Below, piece by piece: positions 32,973 to 42,993 of a stretch of 49,773 nucleotides of DNA. A program made the position numbers and the translations under genes. A model generated the notes under the pieces. It had not been told where the DNA came from. It searched no databases and saw only the letters and a list, made by a program, of their open reading frames with translations. The stretch lies in IMG/VR virus record IMGVR_UViG_3300025598_000053, positions 1-49,773 of that record; one strand, 5' to 3'. This stretch comes from a virus. Each line of letters starts with the position of its first letter. The first letter of the stretch is position 1.

Positions 32973-35783
32973 ATGTCTGGTGGAGTCTCAAATTCAAGTA
33001 TTCTAATTAAACGTTCCACGGCTACTGGTCGTCCTAGTTCGCTTAAATCCGGTGAGTTAGCTTACTCATATCTCTCAAACACAATCTTTATCGGTACATC
33101 CGATGGTACTAGCACACTAAACGTTGGCGGTCAGTACTACACATCACAACTTGATTCAGCAACACCGTTAAACGTTGCGAACACAATCGTTAGACGAGAT
33201 GCCGCAGGTAATTCGTATTTCGGTAACGTTGTTGTTTCTGGTTTCATTACCGGTACAATTCAAGGTACTTCTAATAACGCAACAGCACTTGCATCACCAC
33301 AGAACTTTGGTATTTCTGGTGGTGATATTACTGCTTCAAACATTGCTTTTAACGGTACTTCTGCTGTAATATTAAGCGCATCACTTAATAACGTTAGCGG
33401 TTTAAGTGGTGGTACAGTCGGTTCTAATACTTCTATTCCTGTTATCACTTACGGTGCAAACGGTAGAATTTTAAACGTTTCTTCTGTAACAGTAAGTGCA
33501 AACTATCAACCCGCATTTGATTGGGCAAACTCTGCATACAATGCGGCAAATAGTTCAAGTAATACAGCATTTAGTGCTTATGCAAGAGCAAATGCCGCCT
33601 ACAATCAAGCAAATAGCGCATATTCTTTAGCAACCACAGCAGAATCAGATGCTCAGACAGGTATTACAAATGCGGCACAAGCATATTCAGCCGCTTGTAC
33701 AGCACAACAACTTGCACAAAGTGCCTATACTGCACAAAATACAACAGCATCTTTTGCTAATAGCGCCTTTGGTCAAGCTAACTCTGCCGCTGTATTTGCT
33801 AACGGTGCGTTTGCATCAGCAAATGCTGTCCAGTTCACAATTACTGACGGCACACACTCTAATACATTCTATAGATCCGGTACATTAACAGTTACAGGAA
33901 CTACTGGTGTAACAGCAGTCGCTTCTGCAAACACATTAACATTTGGTACAGATAACACAGTATTACGTTCTAATACAACATCAGGTATCGGTGCTACACA
34001 AAATATTAATACTTCATTAAGTATAACAGGCAACTTGACAACAGGTAATATCATACCTTCGTCTGCTTACATGTCTATCGGTACATTTGCAAACCCTGTT
34101 CAAGAGTTGTATGTTTCTTCTAACTCATTGAATGTTGGTGGTATTTCTTTAAGCAATACAGGTAGTGTATTAACAATCGGTGGTGGTGTAACTGATTTAG
34201 CAGTAAGCACATCATTTGGACCATTGTCTAACATTGCATCAGTCGCAAATACTGGTTACAACTTTGTTAATACTGGCGGTACAGTTAATGGTAACGTTAA
34301 CATCGTTGGTAACTTAGTAGTTCGTGGTACAACAACACAAGTCGATACTACAACAGAAACAACAACAGCAGGTACAATTGGTCTAGCCGCTAATAATACT
34401 GGTGACGTTATTGATATCGGTCTATACGGAACATATGTTAACGGTACTACAAAACTTACCGGTTTGGTTAGAGGACCAGGAACAAGTAACTACTACTTGT
34501 TTAATAATATCAATGCTACTGAACTTTCTGGTAACAACATTCCATCCGCAGACTTTACTGCCGCAAACTCAGCAACATTGTATGCTAACGTTGTTTCTTA
34601 TCAAACATCATCTAGCGGCCAAGCAACATTCGGTTCTGTCGTATCAAATACTGCAATTGCTGTATCTTCTGGTGGTACTGGTGCCGCAACATTCTCTGCT
34701 GGTCAAATCTTAGTTGGTAACGGCACAGGTGCTCTACAAGTTCTTGCAAATACAGGTACTGCCGGTACATATGGTAATGCAAATACTATTGCAGTAACAA
34801 CTACAGATGCTTATGGTCGTGTTTCTGGCGTAACAAATACAGCAATATCCGGTCTAACAGTAACACAAGGTGGTACTGGTGCATCGTCATTCTCTGCTGG
34901 TCAGATTGTTATCGGAAACGGTTCTGGTGCATTACAAGTTCTTGCTAACACAGGAACTGCTGGTACATACGGTAATGCTAATACGATTGCAGTTACAACA
35001 ACAGATGCATACGGACGTGTTTCTGGTATAACAGCAACACCAATTGCTATCACATCTGGTCAAATTACAAATACGACAGGTAATACAGGTACTTCAGTTG
35101 TCTTATCAGCTTCACCAACATTAACTGGTACTACACAAGTTGCCACGATAGTTGCCGCAGTTGCTAATGCATCATCTGCTAATATTACAACAGCAAACGT
35201 TGGAACATTATACGCTAATACAGTCTCAGTCGGTGGTGGTTTAACATATACCGCTTCAGGATTGTTTGCTGGATTCTCTTCTAATGCTAACAACTATCAG
35301 CAAGTTGTAATTGAGAACGCAAATACAGGTACTCAAGCATCAGCAGACTTCATTGTTTCTAACGGCATTTCAACTGATGGAGCCTTCTACGGTGACTTCG
35401 GTATGAACGGTCAGAACTTCTCTGGTTCTGGTTCATTGAATACTGCTAATACTGTTTACTTGTATGCCGCTAACGTTGATTTAGCAATCGGTACTACAAC
35501 ATCAAATGCTATTCACTTTGTTGTTAATAACGGTACAACAGATGCCGCCACAATTGCATCTAACGGTATGTTCTCATTAGCGACTGCTCTTGGTACTGCA
35601 TACGGTGGTACTGGTGCTTCATCATTTACATCTGACGGTATTATCTACGGTAACGGTGGTGGTGCTCTACAAGCAACAGTAGCCGCTGGTACTTCAGACC
35701 AAGCATACACTAACCAAGTGTTGACAGTTACTAACTCTGGTGTTCCAGTTTGGTCATCTGCTGTTGATGGAGGCACGTTCTAA
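32973..35783 (+). CDS. Tail fibre with GGTGA beta repeats and VDGGTF C-terminus
   Basis: 936 aa, preceded by AAAAGGAA. N-terminal attachment module SLKSGELAYSYLSNTIFIG. Residues ~180-290 contain Ala/Asn heptads. The module YNFVNTGGTVNGNVNIVGN with VIDIGLYGTYVNGTTKLTGL (~430-520) is shared with the 707- and 1512-aa fibres. Two ~53-residue GGTGA repeats follow (34671-34829 and 34869-35027) and a partial third near 35607. A further module (ASADFIVSNGISTDGAFYGD; LAIGTTTSNAIHFVV) recalls the 420- and 533-aa proteins. It ends SAVDGGTF, with the stop codon embedded in a late promoter box. Confidence 0.8.
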   Translation: MSGGVSNSSILIKRSTATGRPSSLKSGELAYSYLSNTIFIGTSDGTSTLNVGGQYYTSQLDSATPLNVANTIVRRDAAGNSYFGNVVVSGFITGTIQGTSNNATALASPQNFGISGGDITASNIAFNGTSAVILSASLNNVSGLSGGTVGSNTSIPVITYGANGRILNVSSVTVSANYQPAFDWANSAYNAANSSSNTAFSAYARANAAYNQANSAYSLATTAESDAQTGITNAAQAYSAACTAQQLAQSAYTAQNTTASFANSAFGQANSAAVFANGAFASANAVQFTITDGTHSNTFYRSGTLTVTGTTGVTAVASANTLTFGTDNTVLRSNTTSGIGATQNINTSLSITGNLTTGNIIPSSAYMSIGTFANPVQELYVSSNSLNVGGISLSNTGSVLTIGGGVTDLAVSTSFGPLSNIASVANTGYNFVNTGGTVNGNVNIVGNLVVRGTTTQVDTTTETTTAGTIGLAANNTGDVIDIGLYGTYVNGTTKLTGLVRGPGTSNYYLFNNINATELSGNNIPSADFTAANSATLYANVVSYQTSSSGQATFGSVVSNTAIAVSSGGTGAATFSAGQILVGNGTGALQVLANTGTAGTYGNANTIAVTTTDAYGRVSGVTNTAISGLTVTQGGTGASSFSAGQIVIGNGSGALQVLANTGTAGTYGNANTIAVTTTDAYGRVSGITATPIAITSGQITNTTGNTGTSVVLSASPTLTGTTQVATIVAAVANASSANITTANVGTLYANTVSVGGGLTYTASGLFAGFSSNANNYQQVVIENANTGTQASADFIVSNGISTDGAFYGDFGMNGQNFSGSGSLNTANTVYLYAANVDLAIGTTTSNAIHFVVNNGTTDAATIASNGMFSLATALGTAYGGTGASSFTSDGIIYGNGGGALQATVAAGTSDQAYTNQVLTVTNSGVPVWSSAVDGGTF
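34671..35027 (+). repeat. Two direct GGTGA-type repeats within the 936-aa fibre
   Basis: Copies at 34671-34829 and 34869-35027 encode nearly identical 53-residue units (GGTGA, FSAGQI, GNGTGALQVLANTGTAGTYG, IAVTTTDAYGRVSG), but many codons differ synonymously, so the duplication is old and the protein sequence is conserved. A partial unit (GGTGASSFTSDGIIYGN) follows near 35607. Confidence 0.85.
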
Positions 35784-35786
35784 ATA
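35779..35786 (+). promoter_or_regulatory. Late promoter box TCTAAATA before cassette A
   Basis: TCTAAATA contains the TAA stop of the 936-aa gene and lies 26 nt before the ATG at 35813. A strong ribosome binding site, TAGGAG (35801-35806), lies between. Confidence 0.6.
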
Positions 35787-35812
35787 GATTATTAATATAT
35801 TAGGAGTTTGAA

Positions 35813-36379
35813 ATGGATAATGAAAAGTATTTGAGTGGTTATGTTGACATATTAAAAAATGCATCAAGTGAATTGCAAAATAATAATTTTACTTTACAAG
35901 CGAATTTGAAGTTTTTAGAGTCTGCTCTGAGAGAGCAAGGAGAGCAGACTCAAAAATACATGATGATGGTTGCCGATTATGAAAAAGAAAAAGCTGAAAA
36001 AAGTGACGATGAAAATGAAACATTAACACAATTAAAAGCTGACAATGAGAAATTGAAAAAAGAATTATCTGAAAAGAATGATTCTTTATCTCAAAGTCAA
36101 ACGAAACTGGATAATATTAAAATTGAATTGCGTGATGAAATTCAACGATTGAAAAATCAAGTTGAACATTTGAATCAAGTTAATGGTACACTAACGTCTG
36201 CACAAAATGAAAATGCTCAATTAAAAACTGAGAACAGCAGTCTTAAAGGTGAAATTGAAAATTTGAAACAGACTATTGCAACAACAATTGCCGCTAACCA
36301 AACTCCACAAAAAACGAAGTCGTTTGTTAAACAAAAGACTTTGCCGACACAATCAATAGAAGACGGTGGAAATTTCTAA
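35813..36379 (+). CDS. Coiled-coil structural protein with an EDGGNF C-terminal tail
   Basis: 188 aa. YLSGYVDILKNASSELQNNN begins a helical region. Residues ~60-155 are a classic Leu/Asn/Glu/Lys heptad coiled coil (LKADNEKLKKELSEKNDSL; NAQLKTENSSLKGEIENL). The tail is basic and Pro/Gln containing, ending SIEDGGNF. Similar small coiled-coil proteins lie in fibre regions of marine T4-like phages. It may be an assembly scaffold or fibre attachment protein, which is inference. It has a strong AGGAG ribosome binding site and is the first gene of a late transcription unit that continues into the 533-aa fibre. Confidence 0.75.
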   Translation: MDNEKYLSGYVDILKNASSELQNNNFTLQANLKFLESALREQGEQTQKYMMMVADYEKEKAEKSDDENETLTQLKADNEKLKKELSEKNDSLSQSQTKLDNIKIELRDEIQRLKNQVEHLNQVNGTLTSAQNENAQLKTENSSLKGEIENLKQTIATTIAANQTPQKTKSFVKQKTLPTQSIEDGGNF

Positions 36380-36383
36380 GTAA

Positions 36384-37985
36384 ATGGCAAATACAATAGT
36401 AAAAATTAAAAAATCAGGTGTAACTGGTAACGTACCAGGTTCACTAGCATTGGGTGAGTTAGCAATTAACTATACCGATGGATTATTGTATTTTGCTAAT
36501 GCTACAGGTGTCAGAGCATTTTCGGCTAACGACTCAATTCTCGCAAACGCCGCCTTTGCACAAGCTAATGCCGCTTTCAATGCGGCTAATAGCAGTTCAG
36601 GTACAGCGGCCGCTTATAATCAAGCCAATGCCGCTTTTGCTCAAGCAAATAATATTTCTAGTTATGCTAATGCACAGATAGCAATTACACAAGGTGTTGA
36701 TACAACTCAGAATACAAACATTAGTTCTGCTCAGTTGTTCGCTAACGGTGCATTTACTGCCGCTAATGCGGTTAATACTTACGCATATGCCGCTTATGCA
36801 TCTCAAAATATTACCGCTGGTTTTGCGAATGCCGCCTATACTTTAGCAAACACAGTAAATGTATACTCATATAGTGCATACGGTTTTGCAAATACAATTA
36901 ACGTTTATGCTTATAGTGCTTATAGCGCACAGAACATAACAGCAAGTTTTGCGAATGCCGCTTTCGCTCAAGCTAATGCGGCCTTTAATCAAGCCAATAC
37001 AGGTTCAAGTTCTGCACCCGCTTTTAATCAAGCGAATGCCGCATTTATACAAGCAAACAATGCATATAATAAAGCAAATAGTGCTTTAGCAAATACTGGT
37101 GGTACTTTAACTGGTTCTCTAGGTATTACAGGTTCGTCATCAAACATTGTTGTTTCTCAGAGTGCGACAGCAAGTGATGTAACAAACACATTCAATCATT
37201 TATATACTTTAGGTTTATTCTCTGGTAATACCGACCAGTCAATACAAGTTGGTGCACAGAACTTCGCCAACACAGCAAATTCATCTACCGATTTTGCGTT
37301 GTACAATAATATTGGTACCGATACTAATAACTATATTGATTTAGGTATCACAAGTAAAGCATATAATACAACACTAAACGGTTTCACAGCATCACAACCA
37401 GGTGACGGATATCTATATTCTAACGGTGTTAACTTATTACTAGGTACATATACACCTGGTACTAATATGAAAGTGTTTATTGGTGGCTATACATCAGCAA
37501 ACGTTTCTACAACATTTAATGCACCGAACACAGCATCAAGTTCAAATACTACAGGCACTCTGCTCGTTCAAGGTGGTGTAGGTGTAACTGGTAATGTATA
37601 CTCAGATAAGATTTATACAAACGGACTATATTATGCCGCTAACGGTAACCCAATATCAACTGGTGGAGGTGGTGGCACAAGTTTAGTCTATACAGCCGCT
37701 ACGACACCACCAGCATCAGGAAATAACAAAGGTGACCAGTGGTACAATACTGCAACTAATGTATTGTATGAATGGGCAACTGACGGTACAAGTTACTTCT
37801 GGTTAGACACAATATCACCAGTATATTCAAATACTGCAAACGTAAACATAATTACATCTGGTAATGTTAATACTAATGTGGTCTTTGCGAACTCGGTATA
37901 TATAGGAACTCAAAATGCAAATTCATATATACAATCATACATTCAACAAAACACGATACATCCACTAATGTTTGTGGGTCTATAG
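36384..37985 (+). CDS. Fibre protein, cassette A first gene, ending in TAG
   Basis: 533 aa. N-terminal attachment motif NVPGSLALGELAINYTDGLL. Heptads at ~55-240. A module STDFALYNNIGTDTNNYIDL, DGYLYSNGVNLLLGTYTPG shared with the 420-aa protein. The C-terminal ~100 residues (PPASGNNKGDQWYNTATNVL; YEWATDGTSYFWLDTISPVY; IGTQNANSYIQSYIQQN; MFVGL) are paralogous to the whole 110-aa and 183-aa proteins of cassettes B and C. The stop is TAG, three codons before and in frame with the next gene; the bases TAGGGG also act as its ribosome binding site. Confidence 0.8.
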   Translation: MANTIVKIKKSGVTGNVPGSLALGELAINYTDGLLYFANATGVRAFSANDSILANAAFAQANAAFNAANSSSGTAAAYNQANAAFAQANNISSYANAQIAITQGVDTTQNTNISSAQLFANGAFTAANAVNTYAYAAYASQNITAGFANAAYTLANTVNVYSYSAYGFANTINVYAYSAYSAQNITASFANAAFAQANAAFNQANTGSSSAPAFNQANAAFIQANNAYNKANSALANTGGTLTGSLGITGSSSNIVVSQSATASDVTNTFNHLYTLGLFSGNTDQSIQVGAQNFANTANSSTDFALYNNIGTDTNNYIDLGITSKAYNTTLNGFTASQPGDGYLYSNGVNLLLGTYTPGTNMKVFIGGYTSANVSTTFNAPNTASSSNTTGTLLVQGGVGVTGNVYSDKIYTNGLYYAANGNPISTGGGGGTSLVYTAATTPPASGNNKGDQWYNTATNVLYEWATDGTSYFWLDTISPVYSNTANVNIITSGNVNTNVVFANSVYIGTQNANSYIQSYIQQNTIHPLMFVGL

Positions 37986-37994
37986 GGGATATCA

Positions 37995-38324
37995 ATGGCA
38001 GTTAATTATAAAATTTTAGGACAATCTAATCCGGCCGCTAATACTACCACAACAGTATACACGGTTCCTGCGGCCACTCAAACTGTCGTTTCAACTATTC
38101 AAGTTTGCAATCTCTCACCAAACACATCAAGTTTTTCTATAGCGGCACAAAAAGCAGGTGCATCATTAGCAAACTCAATGTATCTTGCATATCAAACACC
38201 AATACCTGGTAACGATTCAATCAATTACACATTAGGTGTAACTCTTGGTAATACAGATGTAGTATCTGTTTCAGCAAACACAGGGAACATAACATTCTCT
38301 TTATTCGGATCTGAACTTTCATAA
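37995..38324 (+). CDS. Small beta protein, cassette A
   Basis: 109 aa. LGQSNPAANTTTTVYTVPAA, TQTVVSTIQVCNLSPNTSSF and VTLGNTDVVSVSANTGNITF, ending SLFGSELS. It is clearly paralogous to the 109-aa protein of cassette C (same length; AQSNPAANT, TQTVVSTFQVCN, LGNTDTVTVQANT, FGSEIT). The pattern resembles small beta-sandwich proteins beside tail fibres. It is coupled to the LamG gene by a TAATG overlap. The function is unknown; an adaptor between stalk and tip fits the position. Confidence 0.75.
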   Translation: MAVNYKILGQSNPAANTTTTVYTVPAATQTVVSTIQVCNLSPNTSSFSIAAQKAGASLANSMYLAYQTPIPGNDSINYTLGVTLGNTDVVSVSANTGNITFSLFGSELS

Positions 38325-41300
38325 TGGGAATTAGAAGAGCATCAATTGGTACGACAGCCGAAAGAACGGTTAGAAATCAGAGCATATTGCTACCGACTGG
38401 TGGTGCTGTTTCTACTGGTATAACAACTGTTGTTTATACTGACAGCAATTATAATACGCTAACTGCTAATGCGGCCGCTACAACATACGGTACGTTTAGA
38501 ATTTTAGGTACCGGTTTTTCACCAGGTGCAAATGTTTTGGTAGCTAACACAAGTTCAGGAACCATTGCAAACGTCACATCAAATACAACATATATAGGTG
38601 CAACTGAAATTCGTGCAAACGTAAGTGTGACTGCTGGTAACTACGCATTGTACGTTTTTAATCCTAACGGTTCAGCGGCAATCTATTATTCTGGTGTAAC
38701 ATTTCAACCATATCCTGTGTGGACAGCAACGAGTTATGCATCTGCCACTACAGTTTCTGTTCAACTTTTAACATCTTCTACTGCTGTCGAACAGCCTATT
38801 ACATATTCTTTAGTATCAGGTACGTTACCTACAGGTACAACATTGGCGGCTAACGGTTTAATTAGTGGTACTGCTACAGGTATTCCTAATGCTGGTCAAA
38901 CATTCACATTTACAGTTGCCGCAACAGACATCTATAATGAAACGACACAGGCATCAATCAGTTTAACAATTACGGTAGCTGATGCATATTTTGATTACAC
39001 TACATTGTTGTTGAATGGTGAGACTAATTCGAACACTTATATACAAGATGCCGGTGCAAATAATTTTACGCTAACCCCATATGGTTCTTCAACATCAAAT
39101 AGATTCAGCCCTATGTGGGGCGATGGTTATTATGGTAATTCTTTTGATGGTAGTTCTGGGTTTTTAATAACAGCGGCCAATTCTATTCTTGCACCTTCAG
39201 CAGATTTTACAGCAGAGGCTTGGGCATACACTACAATTAATAATAACTTTCAAGGTATAATGAGTACAAGAGATTCCGGTTCAACAACAGGTTGGGGAAT
39301 CACAATAAATTCATCAGGATACTTAGAATTTGTTTGTACTGGTGCAACAGCATATACAGGTACATTAGCACCTTTAAACAGATGGTTTCATGTTGCAATG
39401 TCAAAAGTCGGAAGTACTGTATACTGTTATTTGAATGGTGTTCAAGTTGGAACTTTACCAAGTTCGCCGGCAATTAGCTACAATAGTCTTGGGTTAAGTC
39501 TTGGTAGATACTATAGTAACGGTAGTAATCAATATTGGTTAAATGGTTATATTAGTAATGCACGTTATATAAATGGAACCGGCATATACACAGGAAGTAG
39601 TTTTACAGTTCCTACAACACCATTGACAGCGATTGCAAATACTGCTGTCCTAACTTGTCAATCAAATAGATTTATTGATAATGGTCCTAACGGATTGGCA
39701 ATAACACCGTCAGGTACAGTTAAAGTAGTACCTAATCAACCATTTGGTTCAATACCAACAACATCAACAGCAAATACAAACAATACTGGTTACTATAGTG
39801 CTCAGTTTGATGGTAGTACGGGGTATTTAAATCTAGGGGGTCAATCGACATTTGCATTTGGCTCTAATAGTTTTACTATTGAGGCTTGGATATACCCATT
39901 AACCGCTAGTCAAACATCTGTTATAACTGATTTTAGACCCTCAGGAGGTAGCGGAGTATATCAATTATTTTATTTAAATTCAGGTGCTTTAACTTATTGG
40001 GTAAACGGCACAGGTGTTATTGTAGGAAGCTCGCCAGTTGCTGGCGTATGGAGCCACGTTGCAGTAGTAAGGAACGGTACAAGTACAATTATGTATTTAA
40101 ATGGTGTTCAAACAGGTTCTACGTATTCAGATTCTAATAGTTATCTTAATGGCGCCAACGCTCCAGTAATTGGAGGTTTAGGCTATACGAGAGGCCAAAA
40201 CATTTTTAACGGCTATATTTCTAACTTTCGTATTGTTAATGGTACCGCAGTATATACTTCAAACTTCACCCCACCGACCACACCACTAACAGCAGTTACA
40301 AATACTTCTCTATTAACATTACAAAATTCTGTTATTGTTGATAACTCTGCAAATGCATTTACTTTGACACCGACTGGTTCAGTTATAGTATCTAAGAATC
40401 AACCATTTGCTTCACCGACAGTTACAAGTAATACTATAACACCAAGTGTTTATGGTAGCGTATTGCTTGATGGATCAACAGGATACATGCAAGTACAAGA
40501 ATCATCTAATCCTGCATTTGCACTTTCAGGTGATTTTACAATTGAATTGTGGTATTATCCAACAGGTACATCAGGTGGTTACATATACGCACAAACTGTA
40601 AGTGGTACAAATTGGTGTATTATTGGTGCAAGTACTACAACATTAACTGCCGCACAATTTACCGCAACAACGAGTGGTGCTGGCACCGCACAGAATAGTG
40701 CGGCAGTTGGAAATCCATATTCATGGAATCACTTAGCAGTTTGTAGAAAAAGTGGACAAGTAACTGTCTACTTAAATGGTGTTGGTGGTACATCAGTTAC
40801 AAATACAACATCAATACCATCAACATACTTACCAACCATTAGCGGTTATTCACATTCACAAACAGGTTTATTTGCTGGTTATATTTCAAACATTAGGGTA
40901 ATTAACGGTACCGCAGTTTATACGAATAACTTTATACCCCCAACTAGCCCACTAACAGCAGTTGCAAATACATCAGTATTATCATTGCAATATAAAAATT
41001 CAGCAAATAACAATGTGTATTATGATGACAGCCCAAATAATTTAGTAATTTCTAGAACAGGCATTCCAACACAAGGTACATTTAGCCCATTTAGTCCAAC
41101 AGGATGGAGTAATTACTTAGGTGGTTCTGGTTACTATATTGTTTCAAATTCAACCCCAATATCAACAACAACTTCAACATTCACTATTGAAGGTTGGATA
41201 AACATGTCGGCAACGCCAGGAGGTTCTGCAAATCCTGCTTTGATTGGTGACATGAACCCAACTGCGGGAACTTGTAATTGGAGTTTTGGACCTAATAACT

Positions 41301-42967
41301 CAAACGTTTTAGAATTATATGTTGTTGGTGGAACATCTTATACTATTACCGGAAACACAGTAATGTCTTTAGGTACTTGGTATCATGTTGCTGTTTCGGT
41401 AAACTCAAATTCAGTTTCAATGTATGTAAATGGTGTACAGCAAACATTAACTGGCGGCTCGACAATTGTAAATAGAAGCGGTTCTATAGGTTATTTGACT
41501 ATGGGACAATGGAATAGCGGTTCATTTAATTACGCCGGATATGTTAGTAATTTAAGAATATCGAATGTCGCATTATATTCTTCTTCATTCACACCAAGCA
41601 CAGCACCATTAACTGCAATATCTAGTACAGTATTTTTGACTGCCCAGAATAATGGTTTTGTTGATAACTCGACAAACGGGTATAGATTAACTGCAACACA
41701 AGCCTCTGTTCAAGCAGTTTCACCTTTTGCACCAGGCGTCATATACAATCCAGCAGTACATGGGGCAAGTTCATATCACTATAGCGGAAATTATATTTAT
41801 GGTAGTAATCAGATATTCAACGTAAGTAGTCCATCAATGCAATGGCAATTTGAGTGTTGGGTTTATCCAGTAAATCAATCATTCTTCTTTTGTATTGGTA
41901 ACGGTGGTGCGTATGGAAATTCATTCAATTGCGGATTTCAAGGTAATCAATTTACTTTTACTCAGGGTAATGGCAGTAATGGAACAGTAGCAACTCTTAA
42001 TTCAACAACAAATACTTATAATTATAATCAATGGTATCATTTTGCGATAACTAAAAACGCATCAGGTGTTATTACAATGTGGGTTAATGGTACTTCTCAA
42101 GGTACTGTAACTAATACATCAGGAACTGCCGCTTCAGGCACAACATTTATTATTTGTGGATTATATGATAATGGTGGATTAGGTTATAGTGGTTTCAGCG
42201 GTGGTTCATTTGTTAGTTATTTTAGTATTGCTAACCCGAGATTTATTGCCGGTGCTCCAATTTATACATCTGCATTTACACCACCTACTGCACCTGTAAC
42301 TGCTGTTGCGAATACAGCATTGCTATTGAATTTTACTAACACAGGTATTCAAGATGCTACAGGTAAAAATAATATTATAACTTATGGTTCTGCAAAGACT
42401 CAAGCAAACACAACTAAGTTTGGAACTGGTGCATTGTATTTTGATGGTTCAACTGGATATTGTTCATTCCCTAATGCATTTCCAACCAGCCCTTATTTAA
42501 ATCTTGGTTCAAATAATTTTACAATTGAGTTTTGGTTATATCCTATAACTTTTTCAAATGGTAGTGCATTTTTAACTAAAGGATGGACCGGAAGTTATGG
42601 TTCATTTTTGTTTTATTATTACAACAATACAACACCTCAAATTTATTTTTACGCAGGCTCAAATAATTCTGCATGGGATATTGTAAATGGTGTTTCGATA
42701 AATTCAAATTTAAGTTCAAATACTTGGACACATATTGCAGTAACTCGTTCAGGTAGTAACTTTTATTTGTTCTCAAATGGTGTTTTAACCAATACTGTAA
42801 CGTCATCGGCTTCAATATATAACAGTACTGCACCGGTAACAGTCGGTGGTGATAACTCTGGAGGTCATTTATCTAATTGTTATATTGACGATTTAAGAAT
42901 CACAAATGGTGTTGCACGATATACATCAACCTTTACCCCAACATCATTAGCTTTTTTAACACAATAA
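38324..42967 (+). CDS. Receptor-binding tip with IPT/TIG, Ig-like and six LamG domains
   Basis: 1547 aa. After a basic N-terminus (GIRRASIGTTAERTVRNQ), residues ~60-130 form an IPT/TIG-like domain (ILGTGFSPGANVLVANTS; LYVFNPNGSAAIYYSGV). Residues ~135-215 resemble a putative-Ig (He_PIG) domain (PITYSLVSGTLPTGTTLAAN; GLISGTATG). Six LamG/concanavalin-like units then start near residues 273, 494, 715, 930, 1149 and 1372, each with FDGSTGY, FTIExW, WxHxAxxRxG, YLNGV and YISNxRxxNGTAxYT elements. LamG folds bind glycans or proteins, so this is probably a multivalent receptor-binding tip. It is a full-length paralogue of the cassette B gene, with almost the same domain register. Confidence 0.8.
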   Translation: MGIRRASIGTTAERTVRNQSILLPTGGAVSTGITTVVYTDSNYNTLTANAAATTYGTFRILGTGFSPGANVLVANTSSGTIANVTSNTTYIGATEIRANVSVTAGNYALYVFNPNGSAAIYYSGVTFQPYPVWTATSYASATTVSVQLLTSSTAVEQPITYSLVSGTLPTGTTLAANGLISGTATGIPNAGQTFTFTVAATDIYNETTQASISLTITVADAYFDYTTLLLNGETNSNTYIQDAGANNFTLTPYGSSTSNRFSPMWGDGYYGNSFDGSSGFLITAANSILAPSADFTAEAWAYTTINNNFQGIMSTRDSGSTTGWGITINSSGYLEFVCTGATAYTGTLAPLNRWFHVAMSKVGSTVYCYLNGVQVGTLPSSPAISYNSLGLSLGRYYSNGSNQYWLNGYISNARYINGTGIYTGSSFTVPTTPLTAIANTAVLTCQSNRFIDNGPNGLAITPSGTVKVVPNQPFGSIPTTSTANTNNTGYYSAQFDGSTGYLNLGGQSTFAFGSNSFTIEAWIYPLTASQTSVITDFRPSGGSGVYQLFYLNSGALTYWVNGTGVIVGSSPVAGVWSHVAVVRNGTSTIMYLNGVQTGSTYSDSNSYLNGANAPVIGGLGYTRGQNIFNGYISNFRIVNGTAVYTSNFTPPTTPLTAVTNTSLLTLQNSVIVDNSANAFTLTPTGSVIVSKNQPFASPTVTSNTITPSVYGSVLLDGSTGYMQVQESSNPAFALSGDFTIELWYYPTGTSGGYIYAQTVSGTNWCIIGASTTTLTAAQFTATTSGAGTAQNSAAVGNPYSWNHLAVCRKSGQVTVYLNGVGGTSVTNTTSIPSTYLPTISGYSHSQTGLFAGYISNIRVINGTAVYTNNFIPPTSPLTAVANTSVLSLQYKNSANNNVYYDDSPNNLVISRTGIPTQGTFSPFSPTGWSNYLGGSGYYIVSNSTPISTTTSTFTIEGWINMSATPGGSANPALIGDMNPTAGTCNWSFGPNNSNVLELYVVGGTSYTITGNTVMSLGTWYHVAVSVNSNSVSMYVNGVQQTLTGGSTIVNRSGSIGYLTMGQWNSGSFNYAGYVSNLRISNVALYSSSFTPSTAPLTAISSTVFLTAQNNGFVDNSTNGYRLTATQASVQAVSPFAPGVIYNPAVHGASSYHYSGNYIYGSNQIFNVSSPSMQWQFECWVYPVNQSFFFCIGNGGAYGNSFNCGFQGNQFTFTQGNGSNGTVATLNSTTNTYNYNQWYHFAITKNASGVITMWVNGTSQGTVTNTSGTAASGTTFIICGLYDNGGLGYSGFSGGSFVSYFSIANPRFIAGAPIYTSAFTPPTAPVTAVANTALLLNFTNTGIQDATGKNNIITYGSAKTQANTTKFGTGALYFDGSTGYCSFPNAFPTSPYLNLGSNNFTIEFWLYPITFSNGSAFLTKGWTGSYGSFLFYYYNNTTPQIYFYAGSNNSAWDIVNGVSINSNLSSNTWTHIAVTRSGSNFYLFSNGVLTNTVTSSASIYNSTAPVTVGGDNSGGHLSNCYIDDLRITNGVARYTSTFTPTSLAFLTQ

Positions 42968-42970
42968 ATA
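42963..42970 (+). promoter_or_regulatory. Late promoter box AATAAATA before cassette B
   Basis: AATAAATA contains the TAA stop of the 1547-aa gene and lies 23 nt before the ATG at 42994, with AAAAGGAG (42977-42984) as ribosome binding site. Confidence 0.6.
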
Positions 42971-42993
42971 GAACATAAAAGGAGAAAATTGAG

